NCBI GenBank assembly: GCA_910586445.1
Contig: CAJUHV010000006.1
Span: forward strand, 32,954 to 96,953
DNA length: 64,000 bases
DNA from: an uncultured Eubacterium sp.
GTDB lineage: Bacteria; Bacillota; Clostridia; Lachnospirales; Lachnospiraceae
Direction of reading: 5' to 3'
The notes beneath the pieces are model-generated. The model saw nothing but the letters and a program-made list of their open reading frames with translations. It was not told the origin of the DNA and made no database searches. Position 1 is the stretch's first letter; each line of letters opens with the position of its first letter. Positions 50,560 through 59,673 of this stretch are shown in pieces. The position numbers and the translations under genes were made by a program.

Positions 50560-52772
50560 GATCCTTCTCCTTCCTGCTCCAGGATACGGTCTTTCAGCCC
50601 GCAGTAGCGCTTCTGCTCGCTGATATTTTCGATCATCTCCTGAAAAGTGCGCTCGTCTCCTACAAGTGTCACACATTTTTTCGCCCGTGTGACAGCTGTG
50701 TAGAGCAGGTTGCGGTTCATCAGCATCTTCGGCCCGCCAAGCAGCGGAATCACGACAGCCGGATACTCACTGCCCTGCGATTTGTGTATTGTGACTGCAT
50801 AGGCAAGCTCCAGCTCTTCTAACATTTTAAACGGATATTCTACTATGCGTCCTTCATCAAATTCAACAGTCATCACACCAAGTACTTCACGTATGCTGCG
50901 GATCACACCCATATCACCATTAAAAATGCCCATCCCCCGTTCTACGGCAATGCCATAGCGGTTTTTAATCTCCCACTCAATCTGATAATTGTTCTTGACC
51001 TGCATGACCTTGTCCCCTTCCCGAAACAAAGAACTGCCATGCTCTTTTTCCGTTTTTTTCGGAGAAGGCGGATTTAAGTACTGCTGGAGCACTGTATTTA
51101 GGCGTTCAACACCCAGCAGCCCCCTGCGCATCGGCGTAAGCACCTGTATATCATACATCTGGGCATCTACATATTTAGGCATTTTTTGAATCACCAGTTG
51201 TAGTACTACATTTGTAATCTTATCCGCATCATATCGTTTTAAAAAGAAAAAATCACGGCTTTTGTTGTCCAGCTGCACGGTATCGCCGCGGTTGATTTTG
51301 TGTGCGTTTACGATAATGTCACTCTGGCTTGCCTGCCGGAAAATCTTTGTCAGGCGTACCACACGGTATCTGCCGGAATCAATGATATCTTTTAGGATAC
51401 TGCCCGGGCCGACGCTCGGCAGCTGGTTTGTATCACCTACCAGTATGAGGCGTGTGGTCGGTGCAACCGCTTTCAGCAGCGAATGCATCAGCGTTACATC
51501 TACCATTGACATCTCGTCAATAATAATGGCATCCGTTTCCAGAGGATTGGACTCATTGCGGTCAAAGCCGGCATCCCCTTCTATGCCACCGTTTAACTCC
51601 AGCATTCGATGAATTGTGCGCGCCTCATATCCGGTTGTCTCACTCATGCGCTTCGCAGCACGCCCGGTCGGAGCTGCCAGCATAAAGTCTATGCCCTCCA
51701 TTTCAAAAAAACGGATAATCGAATTAATCGTTGTCGTCTTTCCGGTACCCGGCCCTCCGGTAATGATCAAAAAACCGTTCTGTACCGCTTCACAGACTGC
51801 CTCATACTGCAGCTCGTCCAGCGCCATGCCCGCCTTTTTTTCTATTCCTGCAATCTTAGTCTTCAGCTCAGAACGCAGCACATCATGCCTTACATTGAGC
51901 TGCCGCAGCAGTACTGCTATATTATGCTCCATGTTATAATAAAGCGAGGCATAAATCTGCATGTCTTCTCCCTGCTGCTTTATTACAATTCTGCGTGCTA
52001 TCGCAAGGTCCATATAATTTTTTTCCACCATCTGATCATCGACACCAAGCAGCTCAACTGCGCGGACTGTCAGCTCTGCCTGCGGCAGATATGTATGCCC
52101 TTCCATGGCAGCCTGCATAAGCACATACAGAATACCGCTTCGAATGCGAAAATCAGAATCCATGCGGATACCTGCACGGCTTGCGATGTCATCTGCAATT
52201 TTAAATCCGACCCCCCGGATATCATCCGCCAGCCGGTAAGGATTTTCCCTGAGAATCGTATAAACAGACGGCCCATACTGCTGATAGACTTTCACTGCCA
52301 GCGACAGCGTAATTCCAAACTGCTGGAGAAAAATCATCGCCTCGCGAAGCTCGCGCTTTTCTTCTACCTGTGCAGCGATCTCCTGAGCCTTACGCTCGCT
52401 GATCCCCTTAATCTCGGACAGGCGCTCGGGTTCGTCTTCAATAATACGAAAGGTATCCCTGCCAAACCGCTTTACAATGCGTGCTGCCAGCGCCGCACCG
52501 ACGCCTTTGACCGCACCGGAGCCCAGATAGCGTTCGATAGCCAGTTCATCCTCCGGCTCCTTTTCCTCATAGGATTCTACTTTAAACTGCCTCCCATAAG
52601 CCGGGTGCTCTGTAAAGCTCCCAAAAAATTCCACACTCATGCCTTCGGATAATCCATGCAGCACGCCTACACAGGTCAGCTCGCCTTCCTGCGTATTAAG
52701 AGTCAGCACACTGTAGCCGTTTTCCTGATTTTGAAATATGAAATTACCGATGTATCCTCCAACCTTTTCCAA
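50541..52772 (-). CDS. recD2: SF1B DNA helicase RecD2
   Basis: 743 residues, the usual RecD2 length. An N-terminal OB-like domain (GYIGNFIFQNQENGYSVLTL), helix-hairpin-helix region (VKGVGAALAARIVKRFG; IRGVGFKIADDIAS), then helicase motif I GGPGTGKTTTI, Walker B AIIIDEMSMVD, motif III LVGDTNQLPSVG, and motif VI YAVTIHKSQGSEYPAV with YTAVTRAK. A 5'-3' helicase independent of RecBC, implicated in mismatch repair and replication-fork stability in Firmicutes. Its end overlaps comF. Confidence 0.95.
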   Translation of the reverse strand: MEKVGGYIGNFIFQNQENGYSVLTLNTQEGELTCVGVLHGLSEGMSVEFFGSFTEHPAYGRQFKVESYEEKEPEDELAIERYLGSGAVKGVGAALAARIVKRFGRDTFRIIEDEPERLSEIKGISERKAQEIAAQVEEKRELREAMIFLQQFGITLSLAVKVYQQYGPSVYTILRENPYRLADDIRGVGFKIADDIASRAGIRMDSDFRIRSGILYVLMQAAMEGHTYLPQAELTVRAVELLGVDDQMVEKNYMDLAIARRIVIKQQGEDMQIYASLYYNMEHNIAVLLRQLNVRHDVLRSELKTKIAGIEKKAGMALDELQYEAVCEAVQNGFLIITGGPGTGKTTTINSIIRFFEMEGIDFMLAAPTGRAAKRMSETTGYEARTIHRMLELNGGIEGDAGFDRNESNPLETDAIIIDEMSMVDVTLMHSLLKAVAPTTRLILVGDTNQLPSVGPGSILKDIIDSGRYRVVRLTKIFRQASQSDIIVNAHKINRGDTVQLDNKSRDFFFLKRYDADKITNVVLQLVIQKMPKYVDAQMYDIQVLTPMRRGLLGVERLNTVLQQYLNPPSPKKTEKEHGSSLFREGDKVMQVKNNYQIEWEIKNRYGIAVERGMGIFNGDMGVIRSIREVLGVMTVEFDEGRIVEYPFKMLEELELAYAVTIHKSQGSEYPAVVIPLLGGPKMLMNRNLLYTAVTRAKKCVTLVGDERTFQEMIENISEQKRYCGLKDRILEQEGEGSCTETI

Positions 52773-52800
52773 CCGTGTCTCCTTTAGCCTTTACCCATAA

Positions 52801-52826
52801 AAAAGGGGCTGCCGAAGCAGCCCTGT
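52801..52826 (-). terminator. Terminator of the flagellar rod operon
   Basis: Stem GGGCTGC/GCAGCCC with a CGAA tetraloop, AAAAA before and TCTTT around it. On the minus strand it follows the stop of the rod-binding gene by a few nucleotides. Confidence 0.75.
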
Positions 52827-52828
52827 CT

Positions 52829-53188
52829 TTATGATTCTTCTACAATACCGTAATTACGCTTCATCTGCTCATATAGCTGCTGCGCAAGCGGTCCGCCTGT
52901 CTGATCTGTTGTCTGTGCAGCAAGCTTTTGCACTACACCATCTTTAAAATAGTCTACCAGCGAAGACATAGAAGCATCTCCCTCCTCGCTCGCTCCGATC
53001 GTTTTAAACATTTCTTTGTACATCTGCTCTAAAAAATAAGATTCGAACTCGCGGCATACTTCTTTTAATTCTGCTGCCGATTCTGATGTGCCTGCCCCTT
53101 GCAGTTTTTTCGACAGATCTGTACCAGAAGCTGAGCTGACCGCTGATGTATCGATATATGACCCTAATCCATTGATCCCTATACTCAT
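52829..53188 (-). CDS. Flagellar rod-binding protein (FlgJ N-terminal type)
   Basis: 119 residues matching the rod-binding domain of FlgJ: AAELKEVCREFESYFLEQMYKEMFKTI and LVDYFKDGVVQKLAAQTTD. No peptidoglycan hydrolase domain is fused, as usual in Firmicutes. It would act as a cap or scaffold for rod assembly in the flagellar basal body. RBS AGGAGG 7 nt before ATG. Last gene of the mbl-flhO-flhP unit, 11 nt after flhP. Confidence 0.9.
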   Translation of the reverse strand: MSIGINGLGSYIDTSAVSSASGTDLSKKLQGAGTSESAAELKEVCREFESYFLEQMYKEMFKTIGASEEGDASMSSLVDYFKDGVVQKLAAQTTDQTGGPLAQQLYEQMKRNYGIVEES

Positions 53189-53199
53189 TTACGATCCTC

Positions 53200-54015
53200 C
53201 TATCGCTTCAAGGCATTTGCCTGCTCCAGCATCGTGTCGGAGGTCGTGATCGCCCTGGAATTCAGCTCATATGCCCTCTGTGCAATAATCATATTGACCA
53301 TCTCATCAGCCACCTGCACATTGGAGCCTTCCAGACGTCCCTGATGTACCGTGCTGCGTGCCAGCCCTGCGGTCGTTGCCTCATTCATAGGCGCACCTGA
53401 AGCTGCTGTTTCCAAATAATAAGTACCAGATATCTTTTCCAGCCCGGCATCATTGTTAAACTGCCACAATCCGATTGTCTGTCCAAGCGGCACATAGTTA
53501 TTGTCAGCGTCTGTATAACCGATCACGCCGTCTGTGGAAATCATTACACGGCTGGCATCTACTGTATCCGGCAGAATAATTTCATTTTCATTGGAATCCA
53601 TTACCTGATAACCTTCTGAAGTACATAACGTCAGTCCGTTTGCACCTTCGCTCCAATAAAAATCACCGTTTCTAGTATAGTATGTCTCACCATCACGTCC
53701 GTTTACCGCAAACAGTCCATTGCCCTGTATCGCAACAGCACTGTTGCTCTCTACTTCCATCATCGGCCCCTGGCGAAAGCTGGATGTAATGGAGGCTACC
53801 CTCGTTCCTAAACCTACCTGTGCAGAAATCGGCTTTTGTGCGCCGTTTGCCGATGTCGTCTCCGACTGCAGCGTTTGATACAGGAGTGATTTAAATTCCG
53901 GTTTTTCTGTTTTATAGCCAACTGTATTGACGTTTGACAGATTGTGTGATATTGCATCTACATTTGTCTGCTGAGCGCGCATTCCTGATGCTGCACTCCA
54001 TAATGCCCTCATCAT
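53200..54015 (-). CDS. flhP: Flagellar basal-body rod protein (FlhP / FlgG-like)
   Basis: 271 residues from the ATG at 54015 (AAGGAG 11 nt upstream). MMRALWSAASGMRAQQTNVDAISHNLSNVNTVGYK is the conserved N-terminus of rod and hook proteins (given in parts: ALWSAASGM, SHNLSNVNTVGYK). The C-terminus, LEGSNVQVADEMVNMIIAQRAYELNSRAI with TSDTMLEQANAL, forms the partner coil. Distal-rod type, secreted by the flagellar type III system. The order mbl-flhO-flhP is the same as in Bacillus subtilis. Confidence 0.93.
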   Translation of the reverse strand: MMRALWSAASGMRAQQTNVDAISHNLSNVNTVGYKTEKPEFKSLLYQTLQSETTSANGAQKPISAQVGLGTRVASITSSFRQGPMMEVESNSAVAIQGNGLFAVNGRDGETYYTRNGDFYWSEGANGLTLCTSEGYQVMDSNENEIILPDTVDASRVMISTDGVIGYTDADNNYVPLGQTIGLWQFNNDAGLEKISGTYYLETAASGAPMNEATTAGLARSTVHQGRLEGSNVQVADEMVNMIIAQRAYELNSRAITTSDTMLEQANALKR

Positions 54016-54159
54016 AATTATGTAATCTCCTTCCACGGCTTTCCATGCCCATCTTATGCCTTCCGTGGTCTGATGAAACTATGTAAATATAGCCATATTA
54101 TTTTATATTATCGGCAGGCTGACACAGATTCATAACCTGCTGCTTCATTTTTTATATAT

Positions 54160-54510
54160 TTTTATATTTTGCCAGGCCCGATTTACTTTATTTTTAGTTT
54201 TATACTCTGCTAGTCCCGACTTACTTTATTTTCTTAGTTTTTATACTTTACCAGGCCTGGCTGGCTTCATTCTTACAGTTTTACACTTACCAGGCCTGAC
54301 CAGCTTCACTTTCATAGTCTTTTATGCTCTGCCAGTCCTGCCAACTTTATTTTCTTAGTTTTTTATATTTTACCAGGCCCGACTGGCTTTATTTTTATAG
54401 TTTTACACCTTGCCCGAACTGAATTAATTCATTTTTACAGTTTTATACTTTGCCAGTCCTGACTTACTTCATTTTCATAGTTTTTTATACTTTACCAACC
54501 TGATTAACCG
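54160..54510 (-). repeat. 39-42 bp tandem repeats seeded by the 3' end of flhO
   Basis: About eight degenerate units of plus-strand form TTTTATACTTTGCCAG-GCCTGACTTACTT-ATTTTCATAG, ending in the real 3' end of flhO (codons QVGKV and stop). The 470-bp gap between flhO and flhP contains nothing else recognisable. Confidence 0.85.
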
Positions 54511-55288
54511 CTTTATCCAGCATAGAGTCAAATGTCTGGATCATCTTCTGGTTGGATTCATAAGCCCTTGCAATTGTGATCATAGAAACCATCTCGTCTA
54601 CGACTTTTACATTTGAAGCCTCTAAATAGCCCTGTTCAATGGCACCTGCTGCCTCTATCGCCTGTCCGCCTTCCACAAGGTCATACATATTTTCTCCATA
54701 TTTTGACAGGAAATCATAGTTTTCAAAATCTACCAGGCCAAGCTGTGCTACGAGCTGATCGTTCTGGTATATAAAGCCCTCTGAATCAATTGTAAAATCA
54801 AGATTCGGATCTAACTGAATATAGTTATTTGCTGCTGGATTTCCATTCTGTGCACCATTTTGATTCAGCACATAATCTCCGTCTTTTGTACGTAAAAAAC
54901 CGTCCGTACTAATTGTAAATGCACCGTCACGTGTGTATTTTACAGAAGTATTGCCTGCCTTATCTGTAAAGGAAATGGCAAAAAATCCATTGCCGTCAAT
55001 CGCACAGTCGTATTTATTTTCAGTCACGCGAAAACTGCCCTGGGTATAGTCTGTATAAGTCTCTCCGATTTTCACGCCCAGGTTGACATCACCGAGCTGC
55101 TTTGCATGCCGGTTCGGCACGGAAGAGTCTTTTATTTTATACGCCAGCTGTGTCCGGAAAGGTTCTGCGGTAGCACCTTCCTTTTTATATCCGTTTGTAT
55201 CCACATTGGCCAGATTATTTGTCATTACATCCAGCCTGTTCATTTCATTTACCATTCCTGACCATGCAGTGTATAAACCTTTAACCAT
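54485..55288 (-). CDS. flhO: Flagellar basal-body rod protein (FlhO / FlgF-like)
   Basis: 267 residues. N-terminal GLYTAWSGMVNEMNRLDVMT and NNLANVDTNGYKKEG; central IDGNGFFAI, YTRDGAFTISTDGFL; C-terminal LEASNVKVVDEMVSMITIARAYESNQK, ending DSMLDKAVNQVGKV. It is a proximal-rod type protein exported by the flagellar machinery. Follows mbl by 47 nt. The last codons recur in the repeat array downstream, which separates it from flhP by 470 bp. Confidence 0.93.
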   Translation of the reverse strand: MVKGLYTAWSGMVNEMNRLDVMTNNLANVDTNGYKKEGATAEPFRTQLAYKIKDSSVPNRHAKQLGDVNLGVKIGETYTDYTQGSFRVTENKYDCAIDGNGFFAISFTDKAGNTSVKYTRDGAFTISTDGFLRTKDGDYVLNQNGAQNGNPAANNYIQLDPNLDFTIDSEGFIYQNDQLVAQLGLVDFENYDFLSKYGENMYDLVEGGQAIEAAGAIEQGYLEASNVKVVDEMVSMITIARAYESNQKMIQTFDSMLDKAVNQVGKV

Positions 55289-55335
55289 TTCCTTATTCTT
55301 CCTTTCTTTTAAAACCTGTCCGCTCCGGCTGTCGT

Positions 55336-56331
55336 TTAATCATCGTCGCGCTTGCCGGCCAGGAATTCTACAAATTTGCCTGTACCTACCGCTACGCATG
55401 TCATCGGTTCTTCGGCTGTCATTGTATTGATTCCGGTTTTTTCCTCGATCAGTTCCTCTAAACCTCTAAGCAGTGAACCGCCGCCGGTCAGCACAATCCC
55501 GCGGTCAGCCACATCGGCTGCCAGTTCCGGCGGTGTCTTTTCCAGTACGCTGTGGACTGCTTCTACAATCTGCAGGGTAGCTTCTCTAAGTGCTTCTTCT
55601 GTTTCCTCTGATGATACGGTGACAGTCTTTGGCAGGCCTGTCACCAGATTTCTGCCCCTGACATCTATCGTTTCCGGCTGTGCAAGCGGATAGCAGGTAC
55701 CGATTTTAATCTTTATATCCTCTGCCGTACGCTCACCAATCAGCAGATTGTGTTTCTTTCTCATATACCGCACAATCGCTTCGTCAAAATCATCCCCGGC
55801 AATCTTTATAGAAGTACTGACAACAGATCCGCCCAGAGAAATAACTGCAATATCTGCCGTACCGCCTCCGATATCGACAATCATATTACCACACGGCCTT
55901 GATATATCAATGCCCGCCCCGATTGCTGCTGCAATCGGCTCTTCTATGATCATGACCTCTCTGGCTCCCGCCTGATAAGTCGCATCTTCTACTGCTTTCT
56001 TTTCTACTTCCGTAACACCGCTTGGTACGCAGACACTGATACGCGGCTTGCGGAAACTTTTTTTGCCAAGTGCTTTTTGGATAAAGTACTTGATCATTTT
56101 TTCTGTAACTGTGTAGTCTGAAATGACGCCTTGGCGCAGGGGACGGACTGCAACGATGTTACCCGGAGTACGGCCTAACATCAGCCGTGCTTCTTCCCCT
56201 ATTGCCTTGATCTTATTTGTATCGCGGTCAAATGCTACTACGGAAGGCTCTTTTAATACAACACCTTTTCCTTTAATATATACCAGAATGCTGGCCGTCC
56301 CTAAATCAATTCCAATATCTGCTCCCATCAT
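55336..56331 (-). CDS. mbl: MreB-family actin homologue (Mbl type)
   Basis: 331 residues. Actin-fold motifs: phosphate 1 IGIDLGTASILVY, connect 1 PSGVTEVEKKAVEDA, phosphate 2 MIVDIGGGTADIAVIS, adenosine GIVLTGGGSLLRGL. Filaments guide lateral wall synthesis and rod shape. Assigned as Mbl because the two flagellar rod genes follow directly, as in Bacillus subtilis. Start ATG with GGGG 10 nt upstream; the second ATG is an alternative. A TATAAT at 56479-56484 (minus strand) may be its promoter -10, but the -35 is poor. Confidence 0.94.
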   Translation of the reverse strand: MMGADIGIDLGTASILVYIKGKGVVLKEPSVVAFDRDTNKIKAIGEEARLMLGRTPGNIVAVRPLRQGVISDYTVTEKMIKYFIQKALGKKSFRKPRISVCVPSGVTEVEKKAVEDATYQAGAREVMIIEEPIAAAIGAGIDISRPCGNMIVDIGGGTADIAVISLGGSVVSTSIKIAGDDFDEAIVRYMRKKHNLLIGERTAEDIKIKIGTCYPLAQPETIDVRGRNLVTGLPKTVTVSSEETEEALREATLQIVEAVHSVLEKTPPELAADVADRGIVLTGGGSLLRGLEELIEEKTGINTMTAEEPMTCVAVGTGKFVEFLAGKRDDD

Positions 56332-56674
56332 GTACAGATATCCCCTTTCATCTCTACTTTTTATGCATTATAATTTAGTAATTTATCAGATCGGCATCTG
56401 ACGCCTGCGCCGAATGCCTGCTAATATGCTGGATTTAACGGCAAAGAAGCTATACTCTATTTTGCCATATTAATTCCTATTATATACAATAAATTCCATT
56501 TTTCATAGCACTTTTTTATTTTTCACAATTTCTTAAAGATTTTGTAAGAAATAGAATGATTTTTGTGCAATATTTACCATAAAAAGTGAGCACTGCGATA
56601 AATCTATTATAAACATTCCGGCGGAAGAAATCAAGAGATGGTTATTATTGGATATGCCTGCTGTCATGAATGGA
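56332..56674. other. Gap between the uvrA-side repeat and mbl
   Basis: AT-rich, no gene. Only a -10-like TATAAT on the minus strand at 56479-56484, without a convincing -35, that could drive mbl. A 60-codon frame at 56533-56715 (minus) has no RBS. Confidence 0.4.
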
Positions 56675-56781
56675 TTACTGTTCACACCTTCGGTGCTCAC
56701 AGTAACTGAATTCACTCTTGGCTGAATTTACGCATTCTTACGGGTTTTGCAGCAAATGCAAAACCCGGGTGTGAACAGTAA
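56675..56781. repeat. 107-bp palindromic element with 14-bp terminal inverted repeats
   Basis: Ends TTACTGTTCACACC (56675-56688) and GGTGTGAACAGTAA (56768-56781) are perfect inverted repeats. Inside are a smaller hairpin (TTACTGT...CACC-TTC-GGTG...ACAGTAA) and a perfect 10-bp stem GGGTTTTGCA/TGCAAAACCC. No coding capacity. It lies just after the uvrA stop and may act as its terminator. Confidence 0.65.
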
Positions 56782-56794
56782 CATGAATAGATTC

Positions 56795-59641
56795 TCATTC
56801 TTCAATATATTTTTTGATATAATGTCCGGTGTAGGATTCTGGAATCTTTGCAACCTCCTCAGGCGTTCCCTGTGCTATGACCGTACCGCCGCCATCTCCT
56901 CCCTCAGGCCCCATATCTATGATATAATCAGCGGTCTTTATGACATCCAGATTGTGTTCAATTACAATGACCGTATTTCCGCCTTCAGACAGCCGGTGCA
57001 GGATCTCTACCAGCTTGTGCACGTCGGCAAAATGCAGCCCTGTAGTCGGCTCGTCCAAAATATAAACCGTTTTGCCTGTACTGCGCCTGCTCAGTTCCGT
57101 CGCCAGCTTGATCCGCTGTGCTTCGCCGCCGGACAGCTCCGTGGAAGGCTGCCCTAGCTTGATATATGACAATCCCACATCGTATAGTGTCTGAATTTTT
57201 CGCTCAATCGTTGGAATATTCTGAAAAAACTCCAACGCCTCTTCTACCGTCATGTTTAATACATCATAAATGCTTTTCCCTTTATATCTTACTTCCAGCG
57301 TCTCTCGGTTATAACGTTTTCCCTGACAGACTTCACACGGCACGTATACATCCGGCAGAAAATGCATTTCGATTTTTAAAATTCCGTCACCCGAACATGC
57401 TTCGCAGCGCCCGCCTTTTACATTAAAGCTGAAACGGCCTTTTTTATAACCGCGCGCCTTCGCGTCCGGCGTAGCTGCAAACAGATCACGGATCATATCA
57501 AACACGCCTGTATACGTAGCAGGATTGGAACGCGGCGTACGTCCGATCGGAGACTGGTCGATATCGATGACCTTATCCAGCTGCTCTAATCCCATCAGCT
57601 TGTCATGCTTTCCGGGTATGCATCTGGCACGGTTTAATTTTTTTGCCATTGCCTTATACAGGATTTCATTCGTCAGCGAACTTTTGCCTGATCCAGACAC
57701 ACCTGTAATGCAGGTCATAATGCCCAGCGGTATGCGTACGTCGATATTTTTCAGATTGTTTTCCCGCGCGCCCTTTACCGTCAGCCATCCGGTCGGCTGC
57801 TTGCGTTCGTCTGGAACCGGAATCTTCCTCCGCCCGCTTAAATAATCGCCCGTAATGGAGTCCGGGCATGCCATAATCTCTGCTGCCGTGCCTGTCGCAA
57901 TGACTTCGCCTCCATGCTCTCCCGCACCCGGGCCGATATCCACAATAAAATCCGCTGCCATCATCGTATCTTCGTCATGCTCTACTACAATCAGTGTGTT
58001 TCCTAGTTCTTTTAGATTTTTTAATGCCGCCAGCAGCTTGTCATTGTCGCGCTGGTGCAGCCCTATGCTCGGCTCGTCTAAAATATATGCAACACCGACC
58101 AGCCCCGACCCGATCTGCGTCGCCAGGCGAATACGCTGTGCTTCTCCGCCCGATAATGTGCCCGTCGCACGACCCAGCGAAAGGTAATCCAATCCGACCT
58201 CTACTAAAAATCCGACCCGTGCGCGTATTTCACGGATAATCTGCACACCGATCATCTCCTGCTGCTTTGTCAGCCTTAAATCAGACATAAAAGACCGCAG
58301 GTTCATAATGGACAGATTGGTCACTTCATAAATATTTTTATCCTGGATAGTGACTGCCAGAGCTTCTTTTTTCAGACGCTGCCCGCCGCATGCCTTACAC
58401 GGCGTAATCCGCATAAATTCCTCATACTGCTGCTTCATCGTCTCAGAACCTGTTTCCCGGTATCTGCGTCCTACATTTTTAATTAATCCTTCAAATACTA
58501 CATCGTAAACACCCTCGCCGCGCTGACCGCGGTAATGCACCTTCAGCTCTCGGTCAGAACCATTGACCAGCATATCGCGCACTTCTTCCGACAGCTGCTC
58601 ATAAGGCGTGTCCAGATCAAAGCCGTATGCTTCACTCAATGCATGGAGAATCGCATACGTATAACTGGACGGCTCCGTGCATGACTGCCAGCCCATGACC
58701 TGGATCGCACCCTGTGCAATGCTCAGGGATTTATCAGGTATCATCAAATCTTCATCAAATTCCATCTTGTAGCCCAGCCCAAAGCAGTCCGGGCATGCCC
58801 CAAACGGATTATTAAACGAAAAGCTTCTTGGCTCAATCTCATCTACGCTGATCCCGCAGTCCGGGCACGCAAAGCTGTCTGAAAACTGCATGGTCTGCGC
58901 TTCTTCTGCCTCCGGCTCCTGCACCTCGACCATTAAAAGTCCGTCTGCAAGCTCCAGTACACTTTCGATCGAATCCGTCAGCCTCTGCTTAATGCCTTCT
59001 TTTACAATCAGACGGTCTACTATAATCTCTATATTATGCTTTTTATTTTTCTCAAGCGGTATATCTTCCGTCAGCTCATACATACTGCCGTCTGCTATGA
59101 CACGCACATAGCCGCTGCGCTTCGCCTGTTCTAACAGCTTCTGGTGCGTGCCCTTGCGCCCGCGCACTACCGGGGCAAGAAGCTGGATCTTTGTGCGCTG
59201 CGGCAGCGACAGAATCATGTCCACCATCTGGTCAACGGTCTGCTTTTTGATCTCCTTGCCGCATTTTGGACAGTGCGGGATGCCGATGCGGGCATACAGC
59301 AGTCGAAAATAATCATAAATCTCCGTCACTGTGCCGACCGTGGAGCGCGGATTACGGTTCGTTGATTTTTGATCGATAGAAATCGCAGGCGAAAGCCCCT
59401 CGATTTTCTCTACATTCGGCTTTTCTGCCTGTCCTAAAAACTGTCTGGCATATGAAGACAGCGATTCCATATACCGGCGCTGCCCCTCTGCATAGATCGT
59501 ATCGAACGCCAGTGAAGACTTTCCTGATCCGCTGAGTCCGGTAAGCACTACAAACTCATCCCTTGGTATATCCAGATCTATATTTTTTAAATTGTGTTCA
59601 TTTGCCCCGCGTATCCTAATATATTTTCTTTGTTTATCCAT
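56795..59641 (-). CDS. uvrA: Excinuclease ABC subunit A
   Basis: 948 residues. Two ABC ATPase halves: Walker A GLSGSGKSSLAFDT and GVSGSGKSSLTNEI; signatures LSGGEAQRIRLATQ and LSGGEAQRIKLATE; Walker B IYILDEPSIGLHQRD-type and VYILDEPTTGLHFAD. Three zinc modules include CPKCGKEIKK, CPDCGISVDEIEPRSF and CEACSGDG...CEVCQGKRY. UvrA2 finds bulky DNA lesions and loads UvrB for nucleotide excision repair. Starts 32 nt after uvrB on the same transcript. RBS AGAAGG. Confidence 0.98.
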   Translation of the reverse strand: MDKQRKYIRIRGANEHNLKNIDLDIPRDEFVVLTGLSGSGKSSLAFDTIYAEGQRRYMESLSSYARQFLGQAEKPNVEKIEGLSPAISIDQKSTNRNPRSTVGTVTEIYDYFRLLYARIGIPHCPKCGKEIKKQTVDQMVDMILSLPQRTKIQLLAPVVRGRKGTHQKLLEQAKRSGYVRVIADGSMYELTEDIPLEKNKKHNIEIIVDRLIVKEGIKQRLTDSIESVLELADGLLMVEVQEPEAEEAQTMQFSDSFACPDCGISVDEIEPRSFSFNNPFGACPDCFGLGYKMEFDEDLMIPDKSLSIAQGAIQVMGWQSCTEPSSYTYAILHALSEAYGFDLDTPYEQLSEEVRDMLVNGSDRELKVHYRGQRGEGVYDVVFEGLIKNVGRRYRETGSETMKQQYEEFMRITPCKACGGQRLKKEALAVTIQDKNIYEVTNLSIMNLRSFMSDLRLTKQQEMIGVQIIREIRARVGFLVEVGLDYLSLGRATGTLSGGEAQRIRLATQIGSGLVGVAYILDEPSIGLHQRDNDKLLAALKNLKELGNTLIVVEHDEDTMMAADFIVDIGPGAGEHGGEVIATGTAAEIMACPDSITGDYLSGRRKIPVPDERKQPTGWLTVKGARENNLKNIDVRIPLGIMTCITGVSGSGKSSLTNEILYKAMAKKLNRARCIPGKHDKLMGLEQLDKVIDIDQSPIGRTPRSNPATYTGVFDMIRDLFAATPDAKARGYKKGRFSFNVKGGRCEACSGDGILKIEMHFLPDVYVPCEVCQGKRYNRETLEVRYKGKSIYDVLNMTVEEALEFFQNIPTIERKIQTLYDVGLSYIKLGQPSTELSGGEAQRIKLATELSRRSTGKTVYILDEPTTGLHFADVHKLVEILHRLSEGGNTVIVIEHNLDVIKTADYIIDMGPEGGDGGGTVIAQGTPEEVAKIPESYTGHYIKKYIEE

Positions 59642-59673
59642 GGCCTTCTCTTTCCCTGCTTATTTATCATTTT

